From Alphaproteobacteria bacterium (GTDB lineage: Bacteria > Pseudomonadota > Alphaproteobacteria > UBA9219), in NCBI GenBank assembly GCA_026225415.1, contig JAMFSS010000002.1, positions 213,915 through 277,914 of the forward strand: a DNA stretch of 64,000 nucleotides. Reading direction: 5' to 3'. The position numbers were made by a program, and so were the translations under genes. Under the pieces are notes generated by a model. That model made no database searches. It saw only the letters and a list, made by a program, of their open reading frames with translations, and had not been told where the DNA came from. Below are positions 43,226-55,338 of this stretch, piece after piece (within the stretch, counting starts at the first letter, position 1; every line of letters begins with the position of its first letter).

Positions 43226-44154
43226 CAAAACTTGCTTTAACAATCGGCGACCCCACCGGCATCGGCGCGGAAATCACCGCCAAAGCTTTAGCGCGTATCG
43301 GCGCATTTCCCGATACAACATTCGCCGTGATTGGCGCACTGGACGGCTTGATGAAAACAGCCGCTGACTTGAAGATCACCCTGCCCCAAGCCAATGTGAC
43401 ATATCACGATATCCTGGCCGATAAACCGGGTGCGGTCGCGTATCAGGCATTAGTGCATGCCGCCACAATGTTGGCGGCGGGCGAGGCCGATGCGTTGGTC
43501 ACAGGCCCCATTTCCAAGAAAAATCTGGCAGATGCAGGCCACGCCTATCCCGGCCATACGGAAATATTGGAAAATCTGGCGCAACGTTTTTTCAACGTGC
43601 CGGATGCCCGCGCCGAAATGCTGTTCATCTATAAAAAATTCCGCCTGCTACTTCTCACGCGCCATATTGCGCTCGCCGATATTCCGGCGGCGCTTGCCAA
43701 ACCCAGCGCAGTTTCCCGCCCGCTTAAGACCCTTATCCGCTTTTTCCGCGACCACGCCAAAATTGATGAACCACGCATCGCCATCCTCGCCCCCAATCCG
43801 CATGGCGGCGAAGTGGGCGGCGAAGAAGAAAAGAAATATATCATGCCGGTTATCCATGCCGTGAATGGCGTGGGCGCGTCACGGCTTGAGGGATGTTTTG
43901 CGGCGGACGCGTTTTTCCGCGACTTCGATGCCAGCACCACCCCCTATGATGCGGTTGTCGCCACCTATCACGACCAGGGGCTTATCCCTTTTAAATTACT
44001 GGCGGGGTATGAGGCCGTAAACGTCACTATCGGTCTTCCCTTTATCCGCACCTCCGTCAGCCACGGCACCGCGGAAGACATTGTTGGCAAAGGTATTGCG
44101 CGGGAGGATAGTTTGGTGGCGGCGATACAAGCAGCTACGGAATTAGTGAAGTAA
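43222..44154 (+). CDS. pdxA: 4-hydroxythreonine-4-phosphate dehydrogenase
   Basis: 310 residues; the ATG at 43222 replaces the 23-residue track extension. Vitamin B6 synthesis. Motifs: LALTIGDPTGIGAEITAKAL, ADALVTGPISKKNLADAGHAYPGHTEIL, the metal-binding His in PNPHGGEVGGEE and TYHDQGLIPFKLLAGYEAVNVTIGLP. Starts inside the stop of the preceding membrane gene. The frequent neighbour ksgA is absent; the DUF559 cassette follows. Confidence 0.95.
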   Translation: MTKLALTIGDPTGIGAEITAKALARIGAFPDTTFAVIGALDGLMKTAADLKITLPQANVTYHDILADKPGAVAYQALVHAATMLAAGEADALVTGPISKKNLADAGHAYPGHTEILENLAQRFFNVPDARAEMLFIYKKFRLLLLTRHIALADIPAALAKPSAVSRPLKTLIRFFRDHAKIDEPRIAILAPNPHGGEVGGEEEKKYIMPVIHAVNGVGASRLEGCFAADAFFRDFDASTTPYDAVVATYHDQGLIPFKLLAGYEAVNVTIGLPFIRTSVSHGTAEDIVGKGIAREDSLVAAIQAATELVK

Positions 44155-44167
44155 CTTTCAACAAGAA

Positions 44168-44214
44168 CTGCACGAATTCCCCTCCCCTTGCGGGAGGGGT
44201 TAGGGGCGGGGTCA
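44168..44214 (+). repeat. Left 47-bp inverted-repeat arm
   Basis: Begins CTGCACGAATTCCCCTCCCC and ends GGGGCGGGGTCA. The arm can form a hairpin that could end pdxA transcription. Its last three bases are the stop codon (TCA on this strand) of the DUF559 gene. Confidence 0.95.
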
Positions 44215-44604
44215 CAGGTTACCAGCTAGAATTTCATTTGCACGATTAAGAATGGCAGAAACAACATTCCCCCTATTCTGCACAACATCAGAATTCACAA
44301 ACCTCATAACTGTATAGCCCATACCTAATAAATGTTTGTCTCGCTCTTTGTCTTTTTCAAGCCGTAGATCATGCGAAACACCATCAACTTCAACCACCAA
44401 CCTAAGCTTCAAGCATACAAAATCTGCAATGTAGGGATGAAGAGGATATTGACGACGAAACTTTATGGGCAAGCCTTTTGTAGCAACACGAAGCTCATAC
44501 CACAAAATATCTTCACCATTTGTTGGTTCACGACGCATCTGTTTGGCGCGGCGATAATCTGCTGGTTTGTTTTTATGCGTGGCAAAATTTGATGGATCGA
44601 TCAT
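44212..44604 (-). CDS. DUF559 (Vsr-like) endonuclease-fold protein
   Basis: 130 residues. LRREPTNGEDILWYELR, KFRRQYPLHPYIADFVCLKLRLVVEVDGVSHD and KERDKHLLGMGYTVMRFVNSDV form the DUF559 pattern. It has a PD-(D/E)XK-type core with D of ADFVC, E/D of EVDG and H/D nearby. Related to the very-short-patch repair fold; the activity of this family is not established. It is the sole gene of the inverted-repeat cassette. Confidence 0.9.
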   Translation of the reverse strand: MIDPSNFATHKNKPADYRRAKQMRREPTNGEDILWYELRVATKGLPIKFRRQYPLHPYIADFVCLKLRLVVEVDGVSHDLRLEKDKERDKHLLGMGYTVMRFVNSDVVQNRGNVVSAILNRANEILAGNL

Positions 44605-44617
44605 TTTTCTGACCTAT

Positions 44618-44664
44618 TGACCCCGCCCCTAACCCCTCCCGCAAGGGGAGGGGAATTCGTGCAG
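44618..44664 (-). repeat. Right 47-bp inverted-repeat arm
   Basis: Exact reverse complement of the left arm. On the minus strand it lies directly downstream of atpC, where its hairpin could act as the operon terminator, although there is no long T-run. Confidence 0.95.
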
Positions 44665-44684
44665 CTCTTACCGCACGATACTTC

Positions 44685-45088
44685 CTAAACCGCAACCGCC
44701 AGCTTGGCTGTGACGATTTCCTGCAACGCTAATAACGCATCGCGGTCGGCCTCGGGCGTTGCAGCGATTTTGCCTTCCAAAGCCTTGGCTTCGGTTTCCA
44801 AAGCTACGCGGTTGAGTTGTTTGACGGGAATGGCTTCATCGGCCAAAACGGTGCAACGTGTCTGCGTGGTTTCGGCAAAGCCGCCCGCCACAAAAATACG
44901 TTCCGACAAAACTTCCATATCATCGGCATAAATGCCGATCACACCCGCCTTGACGGTGGTGATAAGCGGCGAATGTCCCGCCAGCACGCCATATTCGCCC
45001 TCGCCGCCCGGTACGGTGACCATGGCGACCGGCTTGCTGATCAACAGCTTCTCCGGCGAAACGAGTTCAAACAGGATACTGTCGGACA

Positions 45089-45089
<1 letters not shown>
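44685..45089 (-). CDS. atpC: ATP synthase epsilon subunit
   Basis: 134 residues; F1 central-stalk subunit. FELVSPEKLLISKPVAMVTVPGGEGEYGVLAGHSPLITTVKAGVI is the conserved N-terminal beta-barrel. The C-terminal helices are EAKALEGKIAATPEADRDALLALQ. It overlaps the atpD stop by 1 base. Last gene of the atpG-atpD-atpC unit. Confidence 0.95.
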
Positions 45090-47412
<2,323 letters not shown>

Positions 47413-47443
47413 GCCCGCTTTTTGAAGGATTCTGGCCGCTGGG

Positions 47444-47653
47444 TCAAGGGAAATTAAGAGCGGCTACAGCCTTGTTATGCTTTCTTAAAAAGCCATATTC
47501 TTCGGGCGACAGGCTTTCACCTTCAGCCCATCTGGCTAAAGCCTTCTGCTGGGCAGACTCCAGCGGACGCATGGCATCGATGTGGGCTTCAACGGCTTCT
47601 GCATATAGCTTTGCTTCGGAGCAAATTCTTTTACCGCTAACGATTTTCTTCAT
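47444..47653 (-). CDS. Unknown 69-residue protein
   Basis: Helical and charged ([35 protein letters not shown], then [14 protein letters not shown]). ATG with a TGAGG ribosome site 5 bases upstream. It starts 95 bases after the ROK kinase gene and ends 31 bases before atpG on the same strand. No family is recognised. Confidence 0.5.
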   Translation of the reverse strand: MKKIVSGKRICSEAKLYAEAVEAHIDAMRPLESAQQKALARWAEGESLSPEEYGFLRKHNKAVAALNFP

Positions 47654-47748
47654 AATAACCTCAATATATTATTCTTCTTTGCAATAATTTGACGCCCTAG
47701 TAACAAAACCTACCCGCGCAAGCAACAGGATTCCGGGGACGCCAGAGC

Positions 47749-48636
47749 TTAAGTTCTTTTGCCCAATAAAGCCGCGCCGCGTAATCCGGCCATCGAACCA
47801 AACGCCGAAGGCACCAATTGAGTAACCGGATTTTTATTCACCGCAAACCGTCCCCACCGTTTGGGCACTTCGTCATACAACCCGGGCAAACTGCTCAACC
47901 CGCCGCTGACGGTAACAATTTCGGGATCAAAACTGTGCAAAATGGCGACCATCGCTTTGGCCACCGTCGTGTAATAGGCATCCAGCGTTTCCAAAACATC
48001 TTTGTTGCCCTTGGCGGCCAACACGCCCATCTGCTTGGCGCTTACATCATTTTCGGTGCGTTGATGATGCAACCGCGCCAACGCCGACCCGCTAATCAAT
48101 TTTTCAATACACCCCGTCTGCCCACATCCGCATAGAACACGGCTGCCATCAATCGGCTCATAATGCGGCAAAGGTAAATGGCCAATTTCCGCCGCCATGC
48201 CATTGGCACCCGCCATAATCTTGCCATTCAAAATAAAACCGCCACCCACGCCTGTGCCAAGGATAAGGCCGAACATGGACGCATAGCCCCTGCCCGCGCC
48301 CTCGGTCGCTTCGGCCAAAGCCGCGCAATTGGCATCATTGGCAAAAGGAATTATATGACCGAAAATTTTTTCTAAATCGCCGGACAGATTTTTGCCGATC
48401 AATGCAGGCACATTGGCGTTTGTGGTTTCGTCGGCATAGGGCGCGCACACGCCAATGCTGGTGGCTCTGCCGCTTTTTTCTTCCAACACCGCGACCAGTT
48501 TGCGGCATGTATCAAGAAACGCGTCATAACTCGCGGGCGTCGGCAAAACCTCCTGTGCCAATTCGCGCCCGTCTTTATCATAGGCTGCGGCCGCGATTTT
48601 GGTGCCGCCAATATCAATGCCAATTTCAATTGCCAT
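47749..48636 (-). CDS. ROK family sugar kinase
   Basis: 295 residues. N-terminal ATP motif GIDIGGTKIAAAAYD, ROK signature LGTGVGGGFILNGKIMAGANGMAAEIGHLPLP, zinc-binding CGCGQTGCIEKLISG and TVSGGLSSL. Substrate could be glucose, fructose or N-acetylglucosamine. Its start overlaps the RHH gene by 11 bases. Confidence 0.92.
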   Translation of the reverse strand: MAIEIGIDIGGTKIAAAAYDKDGRELAQEVLPTPASYDAFLDTCRKLVAVLEEKSGRATSIGVCAPYADETTNANVPALIGKNLSGDLEKIFGHIIPFANDANCAALAEATEGAGRGYASMFGLILGTGVGGGFILNGKIMAGANGMAAEIGHLPLPHYEPIDGSRVLCGCGQTGCIEKLISGSALARLHHQRTENDVSAKQMGVLAAKGNKDVLETLDAYYTTVAKAMVAILHSFDPEIVTVSGGLSSLPGLYDEVPKRWGRFAVNKNPVTQLVPSAFGSMAGLRGAALLGKRT

Positions 48637-48832
48637 GTTGCGCCTTCAGATTTTTCAACACATGCAACCGCAAAGCGCTCGACAAATTCCCCTTACGCCC
48701 TGTGTCGATAGTTGCCACCAATTGATTGAGCGAAATTTTATCCCGCCCCGCAATCGCCTTCAGCTCATCCCAAAATTCGGGCTCCAACGATATGCTGGTG
48801 CTGTGCTGTGCAATGCGGATCGAGCGTTTCAT
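48626..48832 (-). CDS. Ribbon-helix-helix domain protein
   Basis: 68 residues of the RHH_4-type: SIRIAQHSTSISLEPEFWDELKAIAGRDKISLNQLVATIDTGRKG. Such small proteins are alphaproteobacterial DNA-binding or regulatory candidates. Likely co-transcribed with the downstream ROK kinase, which it overlaps by 11 bases. Target unknown. Confidence 0.82.
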   Translation of the reverse strand: MKRSIRIAQHSTSISLEPEFWDELKAIAGRDKISLNQLVATIDTGRKGNLSSALRLHVLKNLKAQHGN

Positions 48833-48837
48833 ATAAG

Positions 48838-49443
48838 TTACTTCTTATAATTTCCAAAATAGACATAAGATTTAAAGTGATTTGGCAGATCATTGCTTAT
48901 GCTAATAATGTCCAAAAGTGCATCAGAGGTAAGTTTAGCAAATTTTTGCCCCTCCTCGTCATTACTGGATCCATCACCATATGCGATCAAGGCAGCATAG
49001 CTATCGTTTAATTTATCAAATAAATCCCAAATTTCATTGCCAAACAAAGCACGAGTTTTGTGATAACCAATACCTCTAAAACTTTCATGTGCCGCCTTAA
49101 TCGCTCTCTCAATATTTTTTTGATTATTCAGCCTAACTTGTAAAGTTCCCCCAGCGGCCACACGGCTACAAAATTCTAATGTCTTGGTGTAAATCTCAAA
49201 TCTTTTATCGAGCAAATCTAATCGAAATTTTTCTTTGCTATAAATACACGCCCAGTACGTCAGCCCAAGCGCAATAACGCTTACACAGAACCCTGGAATT
49301 AGCTCGCTCTTATTAATCTGCACAAACCATGCAGTTGATATTACGAGCAACGAAAGAATGAAAAAGAAAAAAAGAAAAAAATGCACATTACGCCAGATAG
49401 AAACAAGCGCATTAGAACAGAATTTTTTAGCAGTACTTGACAT
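48838..49443 (-). CDS. Unknown membrane protein
   Basis: 201 residues with two N-terminal helices (FFLFFFFILSLLVISTAWFV; IPGFCVSVIALGLTYWACI) and a soluble helical C-terminal domain (ALFGNEIWDLFDKLNDSYAALIAYGDG). AT-rich relative to fumC and the ROK gene, suggesting acquisition. No recognised family. Confidence 0.6.
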   Translation of the reverse strand: MSSTAKKFCSNALVSIWRNVHFFLFFFFILSLLVISTAWFVQINKSELIPGFCVSVIALGLTYWACIYSKEKFRLDLLDKRFEIYTKTLEFCSRVAAGGTLQVRLNNQKNIERAIKAAHESFRGIGYHKTRALFGNEIWDLFDKLNDSYAALIAYGDGSSNDEEGQKFAKLTSDALLDIISISNDLPNHFKSYVYFGNYKK

Positions 49444-49450
49444 TTTTACC

Positions 49451-50845
49451 TTACAACGGATGCACCATTTCTTCCGGCTTAATCAACCGGTCGAAGTCTT
49501 CAGGCGTCAACAATCCCAACGCCACCGCCGCTTCCTTTAATGTCGTACCTTCGTGATGAGCCTTCTTGGCAATCTTGGCGGCATTGTCATAACCCACATG
49601 CGGGTTTAATGCCGTAACCAACATCAAAGACTCGCCAACCAGTTTTTTAATCCGCGCCAAGTTCGGCTCAATCCCCACCACGCAATTATCGGTGAAACTG
49701 CGCGCGGCATCGCCCAACAAACGAACCGATTGCAAGACGTTGTGAATAATCACCGGCTTGAACACATTCAATTCAAAATGCCCGTTGGAACCGGCAATCG
49801 TCACCGCCATATGGTTGCCCATCACCTGTGCCGCGACCATGGTCATCGCTTCGGATTGCGTGGGGTTAACCTTGCCCGGCATGATCGACGAACCCGGTTC
49901 ATTTTCCGGCAGATTAATTTCGCCAATCCCGCAACGCGGGCCCGAACCCAGCAAACGAATATCATTGGCAATCTTCATGAAAGAAACCGCCAGCGTGTTC
50001 AACATGCCCGACGCTTCCACCAACGCATCATGCGAAGCCAGCGCTTCAAATTTATTCGCCGCAGTGATGAAAGGCTTGCCGGTCATTGTCGCAACTTGCG
50101 CAGCAAACGCTTCGGCAAACCCTTTTTTCGCATTCAATCCGGTGCCGACCGCCGTGCCGCCCTGCGCCAACGGGTACAAGCGCGGCAAGGCTTCCTTGGC
50201 GCGTTGAATACTTAAACGCAATTGTTCGGCATAGCCTGAAAATTCCTGCCCCAAAGTTAAAGGCACGGCGTCCTGCAAATGGGTGCGGCCAATTTTGACG
50301 ATATCCTTAAACGCTATGGCTTTGGCATCCATCGCGCTGTGAAAATGCTCCAATGCCGGAATCAGAAAATCGGAAATCTGCAACACGGCGGCAATATGCA
50401 TCGCAGTCGGGAATGAATCGTTCGAACTTTGCCCCATATTCACATGATCATTGGGATGAACGGGTTTTTTGCTGCCCTTCTCGCCGCCCAGAATTTCAAT
50501 GGCGCGGTTCGAAATAACTTCATTGGCATTCATATTGGTTTGCGTGCCTGACCCTGTTTGCCACACGACCAACGGAAATTCATTATCCCATTTGCCGCCC
50601 GCCACTTCATCGGCAGCCTGCGCAATCGCGGTGCCCAGTTTCGCATCCATCACGCCCAGTTTGACATTCACCTGCGCCGCCGCGCTTTTTAAAACACCCA
50701 AAGCGCGGATCAACGGCACCGGCATCGTCTGCCCGCCGATTTTAAAATTTTGCAGGCTGCGCGCCGTCTGCGCGCCCCAATAATGTTCAGCAGGAACATC
50801 GATAGGGCCAAAGGAGTCGGTTTCGGTGCGGGTGCTTTGGGTCAT
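49451..50845 (-). CDS. fumC: Fumarate hydratase class II
   Basis: 464 residues from ATG at 50845 ([24 protein letters not shown]); the track adds 15 residues. TCA-cycle interconversion of fumarate and malate; oxygen-stable tetramer. [39 protein letters not shown] and [19 protein letters not shown] are the substrate-binding blocks. Confidence 0.97.
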   Translation of the reverse strand: MTQSTRTETDSFGPIDVPAEHYWGAQTARSLQNFKIGGQTMPVPLIRALGVLKSAAAQVNVKLGVMDAKLGTAIAQAADEVAGGKWDNEFPLVVWQTGSGTQTNMNANEVISNRAIEILGGEKGSKKPVHPNDHVNMGQSSNDSFPTAMHIAAVLQISDFLIPALEHFHSAMDAKAIAFKDIVKIGRTHLQDAVPLTLGQEFSGYAEQLRLSIQRAKEALPRLYPLAQGGTAVGTGLNAKKGFAEAFAAQVATMTGKPFITAANKFEALASHDALVEASGMLNTLAVSFMKIANDIRLLGSGPRCGIGEINLPENEPGSSIMPGKVNPTQSEAMTMVAAQVMGNHMAVTIAGSNGHFELNVFKPVIIHNVLQSVRLLGDAARSFTDNCVVGIEPNLARIKKLVGESLMLVTALNPHVGYDNAAKIAKKAHHEGTTLKEAAVALGLLTPEDFDRLIKPEEMVHPL

Positions 50846-51108
50846 GAGGTCACATATATAAAAGGAGGGAGGAAGTCGGAACGAAAACACAAGCTACAGC
50901 TTGCAACCGAAACCGCAACTTCAAAAAACGAGTCGAAAGCACAAGCAGAGTTTCGAAACGCCACTCTTTTAAGAGAGCGCAGTTCCTTGTTTTAAAAAAA
51001 CGACCTGATTTAACTTTTGGATATTTAGCGAAACCGCAGTTTCGATTTTGAAGGGTTAACAAAAAGCGGATGGCCGCGCCATCCGAAGCTTGCGCAGCCA
51101 GCGAAGGA
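50846..51108. other. Non-coding gap between fumC and tRNA-His
   Basis: 263 bp, AT-rich with repeated CGAAAC/GTTTCG words; one clear hairpin CGAAAC-CGCA-GTTTCG at 51029-51044. The fumC promoter should lie here. No convincing gene: the 70-codon minus-strand ORF is made of these repeats. Confidence 0.5.
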
Positions 51109-51185
51109 TGGGGCGATCGACGGGGCTCGAACCCGCGACAACCGGAATCACAATCCGGGGCTCTACCAACTGAGCTACGACCGCC
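51109..51185 (-). tRNA. tRNA-His (anticodon GTG)
   Basis: On the minus strand, the acceptor GCGGTCG pairs with CGATCGC, the anticodon loop is TTGTGAT (GTG, His) and the T-loop is GTTCGAG. The -1 base is an encoded G opposite discriminator C73, with CCA encoded (CCCCA). The G-1 pair is the main identity element for HisRS in most bacteria. Confidence 0.95.
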
Positions 51186-51386
51186 ATATTTTTGGTCTGC
51201 AAGAAAACAAAACCGCCAGCCCTATACAATAATAGGCAGGCGGCACGCAACCCTCGCATATCTATTTTATCAACCCGTCCTGCTACCTCTTTGATTCTAA
51301 AGGGCACAGGCAACACGGCATGGGGTGCAATAAACAGAAATCCGGCAAATTTGTCAAGCGCCCAGAGTTGTGTAAGGATTTCGCTG

Positions 51387-51401
51387 CGGCGCAACATTTG
51401 C
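51387..51401 (+). promoter_or_regulatory. Candidate sigma-54 promoter of glnA
   Basis: CGGCGCAACATTTGC matches the -24/-12 layout, with GG and GC separated by exactly 10 bases and TTTGC at -12. It is 57 bases before the glnA ATG. glnA is a classical sigma-54 gene, which supports it; the match to TGGCAC is partial. Confidence 0.35.
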
Positions 51402-51458
51402 CCGAATCTTGCTTTGTTTTCAAACCCTCCTGCCCCACCCGTAAAGGACATTAACCCA

Positions 51459-52868
51459 ATGGCTAAATCGAATCTTCTGTTTGACCTTATCAAGAAACAC
51501 GGTGCGCAATATGTCGATCTGCGCTTTACCGATCCGCGCGGCAAGCTGCAGCATGTCACGCAACATGTCGACACGATTGACGAAGCGGCAGTGAACGAAG
51601 GCTTGATGTTCGATGGTTCTTCCATCTCGGGCTGGAAAGCCATCAATGAATCCGACATGACACTAAAACTGGATGTCAGCACGACCGTGATGGATCCGTT
51701 TTATGCCGAACCGACATTGGCCGTGTTCTGCGATATTTACGACCCCAACACCAACAAGCCTTATGAACGTTGTCCGCGTTCGATCGCAAAGAAAGCCGAA
51801 CAATATCTGGTTTCCTCCGGCACAGGCTCGCAGGCTTTCTTTGGCCCCGAAGCCGAATTTTTTGTCTTTGACGATGTGCGTTTTTCAACCGACCCGCACA
51901 ATACTTTTTTTGCGCTCGACTCGACCGAAGTTCCGGGCAACAGCGGCAAAGCCTATCCCGAAGGCAATCTGGGCCATCGTCCACGCACCAAGGGCGGTTA
52001 TTTCCCCGTCAATCCGGTCGACAGCGGCCAGGATCTGCGTACCGAAATGGTTTCGGTCATCAAGCAGATGGGCGTGGAAGTTGAAAAGCATCACCACGAA
52101 GTCGCGGCGGCACAGCATGAACTTGGTATCAAGTTCTCCACGCTTCTGAAATGCGGCGATAATATGCAGATCTATAAATATGTCGTGCATAACGTCGCGG
52201 CGATGTATGGCAAGACCGCGACCTTTATGCCAAAGCCCGTCTTTGGCGATAATGGCTCGGGCATGCATGTGCATCAATCCATCTGGAAAGGCAGCACGCC
52301 TTTGTTCGCGGGCAAGGAATATGCGGGCCTGTCGAAAACCGCGCTCTATTACATCGGCGGCATCATCAAACATGCCAAGGCATTGAACGCGATCACCAAC
52401 CCTTCGACCAACAGCTACAAGCGTCTGGTGCCGGGTTACGAAGCGCCGGTGTTGCTGGCTTATTCCTCGCGCAACCGTTCGGCGTCTTGCCGTATTCCGC
52501 ATGTGGAAAACCCCAAGGGCAAGCGCGTGGAAGTTCGTTTCCCCGATGCGATGGCCAACCCATACCTGGCCTACGCAGCAATGCTTATGGCCGGTCTGGA
52601 CGGCATCAAGAACAAGATCGATCCAGGAGCCCCATCCGACAAGGATTTATACCATCTTCCGCCTAAGGAATTGGCCAAAATCCCGACCGTTTGCGGATCG
52701 CTGCAAGAAGCCATTAATGCATTGGACAAAGATCGCGACTTCCTGCTTGCAGGCGGCGTGTTCACGAATGACTTCATCGACAGCTATCTGGACCTGAAAC
52801 GCGAAGAATGGGACCGTTTCCGTATGGCGCCCCATCCTGTCGAATTCGATATGTATTATTCGGCTTAA
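51459..52868 (+). CDS. glnA: Glutamine synthetase type I
   Basis: 469 residues; ammonium assimilation. The ATG at 51459 gives [29 protein letters not shown]; the longer track start is rejected because it spans the promoter region. Motifs: [33 protein letters not shown] and [14 protein letters not shown]-type text ([17 protein letters not shown]). Near the adenylylation Tyr is [14 protein letters not shown]. The usual upstream glnB is absent; tRNA-His is upstream. Confidence 0.97.
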   Translation: MAKSNLLFDLIKKHGAQYVDLRFTDPRGKLQHVTQHVDTIDEAAVNEGLMFDGSSISGWKAINESDMTLKLDVSTTVMDPFYAEPTLAVFCDIYDPNTNKPYERCPRSIAKKAEQYLVSSGTGSQAFFGPEAEFFVFDDVRFSTDPHNTFFALDSTEVPGNSGKAYPEGNLGHRPRTKGGYFPVNPVDSGQDLRTEMVSVIKQMGVEVEKHHHEVAAAQHELGIKFSTLLKCGDNMQIYKYVVHNVAAMYGKTATFMPKPVFGDNGSGMHVHQSIWKGSTPLFAGKEYAGLSKTALYYIGGIIKHAKALNAITNPSTNSYKRLVPGYEAPVLLAYSSRNRSASCRIPHVENPKGKRVEVRFPDAMANPYLAYAAMLMAGLDGIKNKIDPGAPSDKDLYHLPPKELAKIPTVCGSLQEAINALDKDRDFLLAGGVFTNDFIDSYLDLKREEWDRFRMAPHPVEFDMYYSA

Positions 52869-52890
52869 TTTCCGTCGGATAAAAAGACAA

Positions 52891-52922
52891 ACGCGGGGGT
52901 GGCAACACCCCCGCGTTTTTTA
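52891..52922 (+). terminator. Terminator after glnA
   Basis: 11-bp stem ACGCGGGGGTG / CACCCCCGCGT with a GCAA tetraloop and a run of seven Ts. Confidence 0.95.
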
Positions 52923-52944
52923 TTTATGACAATATCCTGCGGGC

Positions 52945-53310
52945 TTATTTCAGCGCAGGAACATCCGACATACTACGAATAGGCGACAAGAGATTTCCCC
53001 TCGGGACACATATCTTGTCGAGTTTATAAGGCCCGTGTTTATCGGGCGCAGGAAGCGTAACAGAAGAATTGGCACAAACTTCATTGACTGACATAAACAA
53101 ACTATCAATTTTGATTTGCGCCTTGCCTCCATCCAACGTAGGGACTTCGTAAACAGCGCCGACAAAGGCCTGTTTATGCATAATAGCATCTTCAACTGGG
53201 TCAACAGCCTGGCTGGCATCCACACCAGTAACTTGAAACGGTTTAACGCATCCCGCCAATAAAAGTGGCGACAAGAGCGACAAAGATGCCCTCTTCATTT
53301 GTTTCATCAT
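52945..53310 (-). CDS. Small lipoprotein of unknown function
   Basis: 121 residues from ATG at 53310, which has a GGAGAG ribosome site; the track start is 4 residues too early. Signal with lipobox LLLAGC. The mature part includes VEDAIMHKQAFVGAVYEVPTLDGGKAQIKIDSLFMSVNE and a Cys pair (ANSS...ICVP). Family unknown. Confidence 0.65.
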   Translation of the reverse strand: MMKQMKRASLSLLSPLLLAGCVKPFQVTGVDASQAVDPVEDAIMHKQAFVGAVYEVPTLDGGKAQIKIDSLFMSVNEVCANSSVTLPAPDKHGPYKLDKICVPRGNLLSPIRSMSDVPALK

Positions 53311-53661
53311 AAAACTCTCCATGAATATGTGTTCGCTGCGGAGAACCTATGTGCAATTCCTTGTTGTCGCAACACAAGAATCATCCTAAATATGGTTAAC
53401 GGCTTACGGAAAAATTATTCCGCTTTCGCAATATGTTATCGGTTTATTGGCCAAAAACTGTTGCGGGATAAGCACAAATTCGGGGTTAGTCGGCAATATT
53501 TGCCGGTTTAATTAATCAAGTTTTCATAAAATTGGGACTATCCTTTAACCAATTGAGGGGTTGAGTAGGCAATAATTGCCTAGCAATGATTAAGGCGAGT
53601 GGTTTCTACGACATCCAAAACTTCATCCGAAGTTTCGTCATCTTAAGTGCAGGAGATACAC
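53311..53661. promoter_or_regulatory. Upstream region of fliF with two matching palindromes
   Basis: 351 bp with no gene. Two sites share the core GGCAA-N3-TTGCC: CGGCAATATTTGCCG (53491-53505) and TAGGCAATAATTGCCTA (53566-53582), 76 bases centre to centre, the second 79 bases before the fliF start. A regulator such as FlbD may bind; no clear GG-N10-GC sigma-54 element or TTAA-N7-TTAA box was found here. The fliF ribosome site is CAGGAG. Confidence 0.55.
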
Positions 53662-55338
53662 GTGAACGCTTTTTTGCAAACCTTGCGTAATCTTGGCCCC
53701 CTGCGCCTCGCCGCTATCGCTATTGTGGGTCTCAGCCTGCTTGGCATGTTGGGCTTTATCACCACACGTATTTCAACGGCACCCTACGCGTTGCTCTATA
53801 CCGAACTCGACACGCATGACAGCGGCGCGATTGCATCGAAACTCGACTCGATGAAAATTCCTTATCAGGTCGATGATAACGGTACCCTTATCCGCGTACC
53901 GGCCGATCAGGTCGGCAAGGTGCGCATGATGATGGCGTCCGACGGGTTGCCCAAAGGCGGTTCGATCGGTTATGAAATTTTCGACCAAAAAGAAGGCTTT
54001 GGCACCACAAGCTTCGTGCAGAATATCAACCACCTACGCGCCCTTGAAGGCGAACTTGCCCGTACCATTGGCTCATTAGATTCCATCCAAAGCGCCCAAG
54101 TGCATTTGGTGTTGCCACAGCGCGAACTCTTCAGCCACGCCGCACAAACCGCAACCGCGAGCATTTTCCTGAAAACGCGCAATGGTGCCGTGTTATCCCG
54201 CGAGCAAATCGCAGCCATTCAACATTTAATTGCGGCGGCTGTGCCGCAACTGCAACCCAATCAGGTTTCCATCGTCGATGAACGCGGCAATTTGCTGGCG
54301 CGCCCAACCGGTGACGGCGTTGCGGGCGGTGGTGGTGGCGATAATGACGATATGCGCATCCAATATGAACAGGCACAGGTTCGCAAAGTCGAAGATTTAC
54401 TGAACCAGACTTTGGGTTATGGCAAAGTGCGCGCGCAAGTTTCCGCCGAAATGGATTTCGACCGCATCACGACCAGTTCGGAAATTTATGACCCCGAAAG
54501 CCAGGTTATCCGTTCGACGCAAAGCACCACGGAAGAATCCACCGACAACAGCAATAGCGGCTCCTCGGGCGGCGGCGTTTCGGTCGCCAACAGCTTACCG
54601 ACCAACCCGCAACAAATCGCATCGGGTACACCCGCGACCAGCGGCAACAAAAACAATCACGCCGAAGAAACCACCAATTACGAAATCAACAAGACGGTTC
54701 GCAATCAGGTTCGCGAAGGCGGTCAGGTGCGTCATCTATCTGTCGCGGTTGTTGTCGATGGTTCTTATAAAACCGAAGGCGAAGGCAAAGATGCGAAGCA
54801 GGTTTACACGCCGCGCACAGACGAAGAAATGGCCAAGCTTAAAGACCTTGTGCGCTCTGCGGTTAATTTCGATGCCAACCGTGGCGACACGATTGACGTC
54901 ACCAATATGCAATTCGCGCAAACCGACGCCACCAAGGACGCGGGCAGCCCGACTGATTTGATGGGCGTGCCGCGCGCCGAACTTCTGCATGTCGCCGAAA
55001 CGCTTGTGCTGGCCATCATCGGATTATTGGTTGTGCTGTTGGTGGTGCGCCCTATCTTGCGCAAAATTCTGGAAAGCGCGGGCTCTGTCTCCTCTGACCA
55101 GCAAGCCTTGTTGTCGGGTGGCAGTTACGGCGGCGGGGTTGCGCAATTATCGGCACCCGGCGGCGTAAGCGCGGGCGAGCCTGAAGGCGAATCCGAAATC
55201 GAACGCATGATCGATATTTCCCGTGTCGAAGGACGGGTCAAGGCATCGTCGTTGCGTAAGGTCGGCGAAATTGTAGACAAGCACCCCGATGAAGCAATCG
55301 CTATCCTGCGCAACTGGATGTATCAGGAGAACCGCTAA
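53662..55338 (+). CDS. fliF: Flagellar MS-ring protein FliF
   Basis: 558 residues from GTG at 53662, with ribosome site CAGGAG 7 bases before. First membrane helix [18 protein letters not shown]. Ring-building motifs follow: [63 protein letters not shown] and [13 protein letters not shown] second helix lies near the end ([22 protein letters not shown]). The C-terminal [35 protein letters not shown] binds FliG. First gene of the fliF-G-H-N-flbD operon. Confidence 0.97.
   Translation: MNAFLQTLRNLGPLRLAAIAIVGLSLLGMLGFITTRISTAPYALLYTELDTHDSGAIASKLDSMKIPYQVDDNGTLIRVPADQVGKVRMMMASDGLPKGGSIGYEIFDQKEGFGTTSFVQNINHLRALEGELARTIGSLDSIQSAQVHLVLPQRELFSHAAQTATASIFLKTRNGAVLSREQIAAIQHLIAAAVPQLQPNQVSIVDERGNLLARPTGDGVAGGGGGDNDDMRIQYEQAQVRKVEDLLNQTLGYGKVRAQVSAEMDFDRITTSSEIYDPESQVIRSTQSTTEESTDNSNSGSSGGGVSVANSLPTNPQQIASGTPATSGNKNNHAEETTNYEINKTVRNQVREGGQVRHLSVAVVVDGSYKTEGEGKDAKQVYTPRTDEEMAKLKDLVRSAVNFDANRGDTIDVTNMQFAQTDATKDAGSPTDLMGVPRAELLHVAETLVLAIIGLLVVLLVVRPILRKILESAGSVSSDQQALLSGGSYGGGVAQLSAPGGVSAGEPEGESEIERMIDISRVEGRVKASSLRKVGEIVDKHPDEAIAILRNWMYQENR

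Larger units (their letters stand above)
44168..44664. mobile_element. DUF559 gene cassette bounded by perfect 47-bp inverted repeats
   Basis: Identical arms in opposite orientation, 44168-44214 and 44618-44664, enclose only the DUF559 gene (44212-44604). Each arm is also internally self-pairing (CCCCTCCC / GGGAGGGG around CTTG). Another four bases outside match with one mismatch. The left arm includes the DUF559 stop codon and the right arm lies 13 bases from its start. The module sits between the 3' ends of pdxA and atpC. No target duplication is evident. Confidence 0.8.

Noticed and set aside
50850-51062. 70-codon minus-strand ORF after tRNA-His
   Set aside because: Built of the repeated CGAAAC/GTTTCG words; no codon bias or family.
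51192-51458. N-terminal extension of glnA by 89 residues
   Set aside because: It has no conserved sequence, begins next to the tRNA and would cover the probable promoter.
53311-53661. Sigma-54 promoter before fliF
   Set aside because: GG and GC pairs are 8 or 12 bases apart rather than 10 on the + strand.
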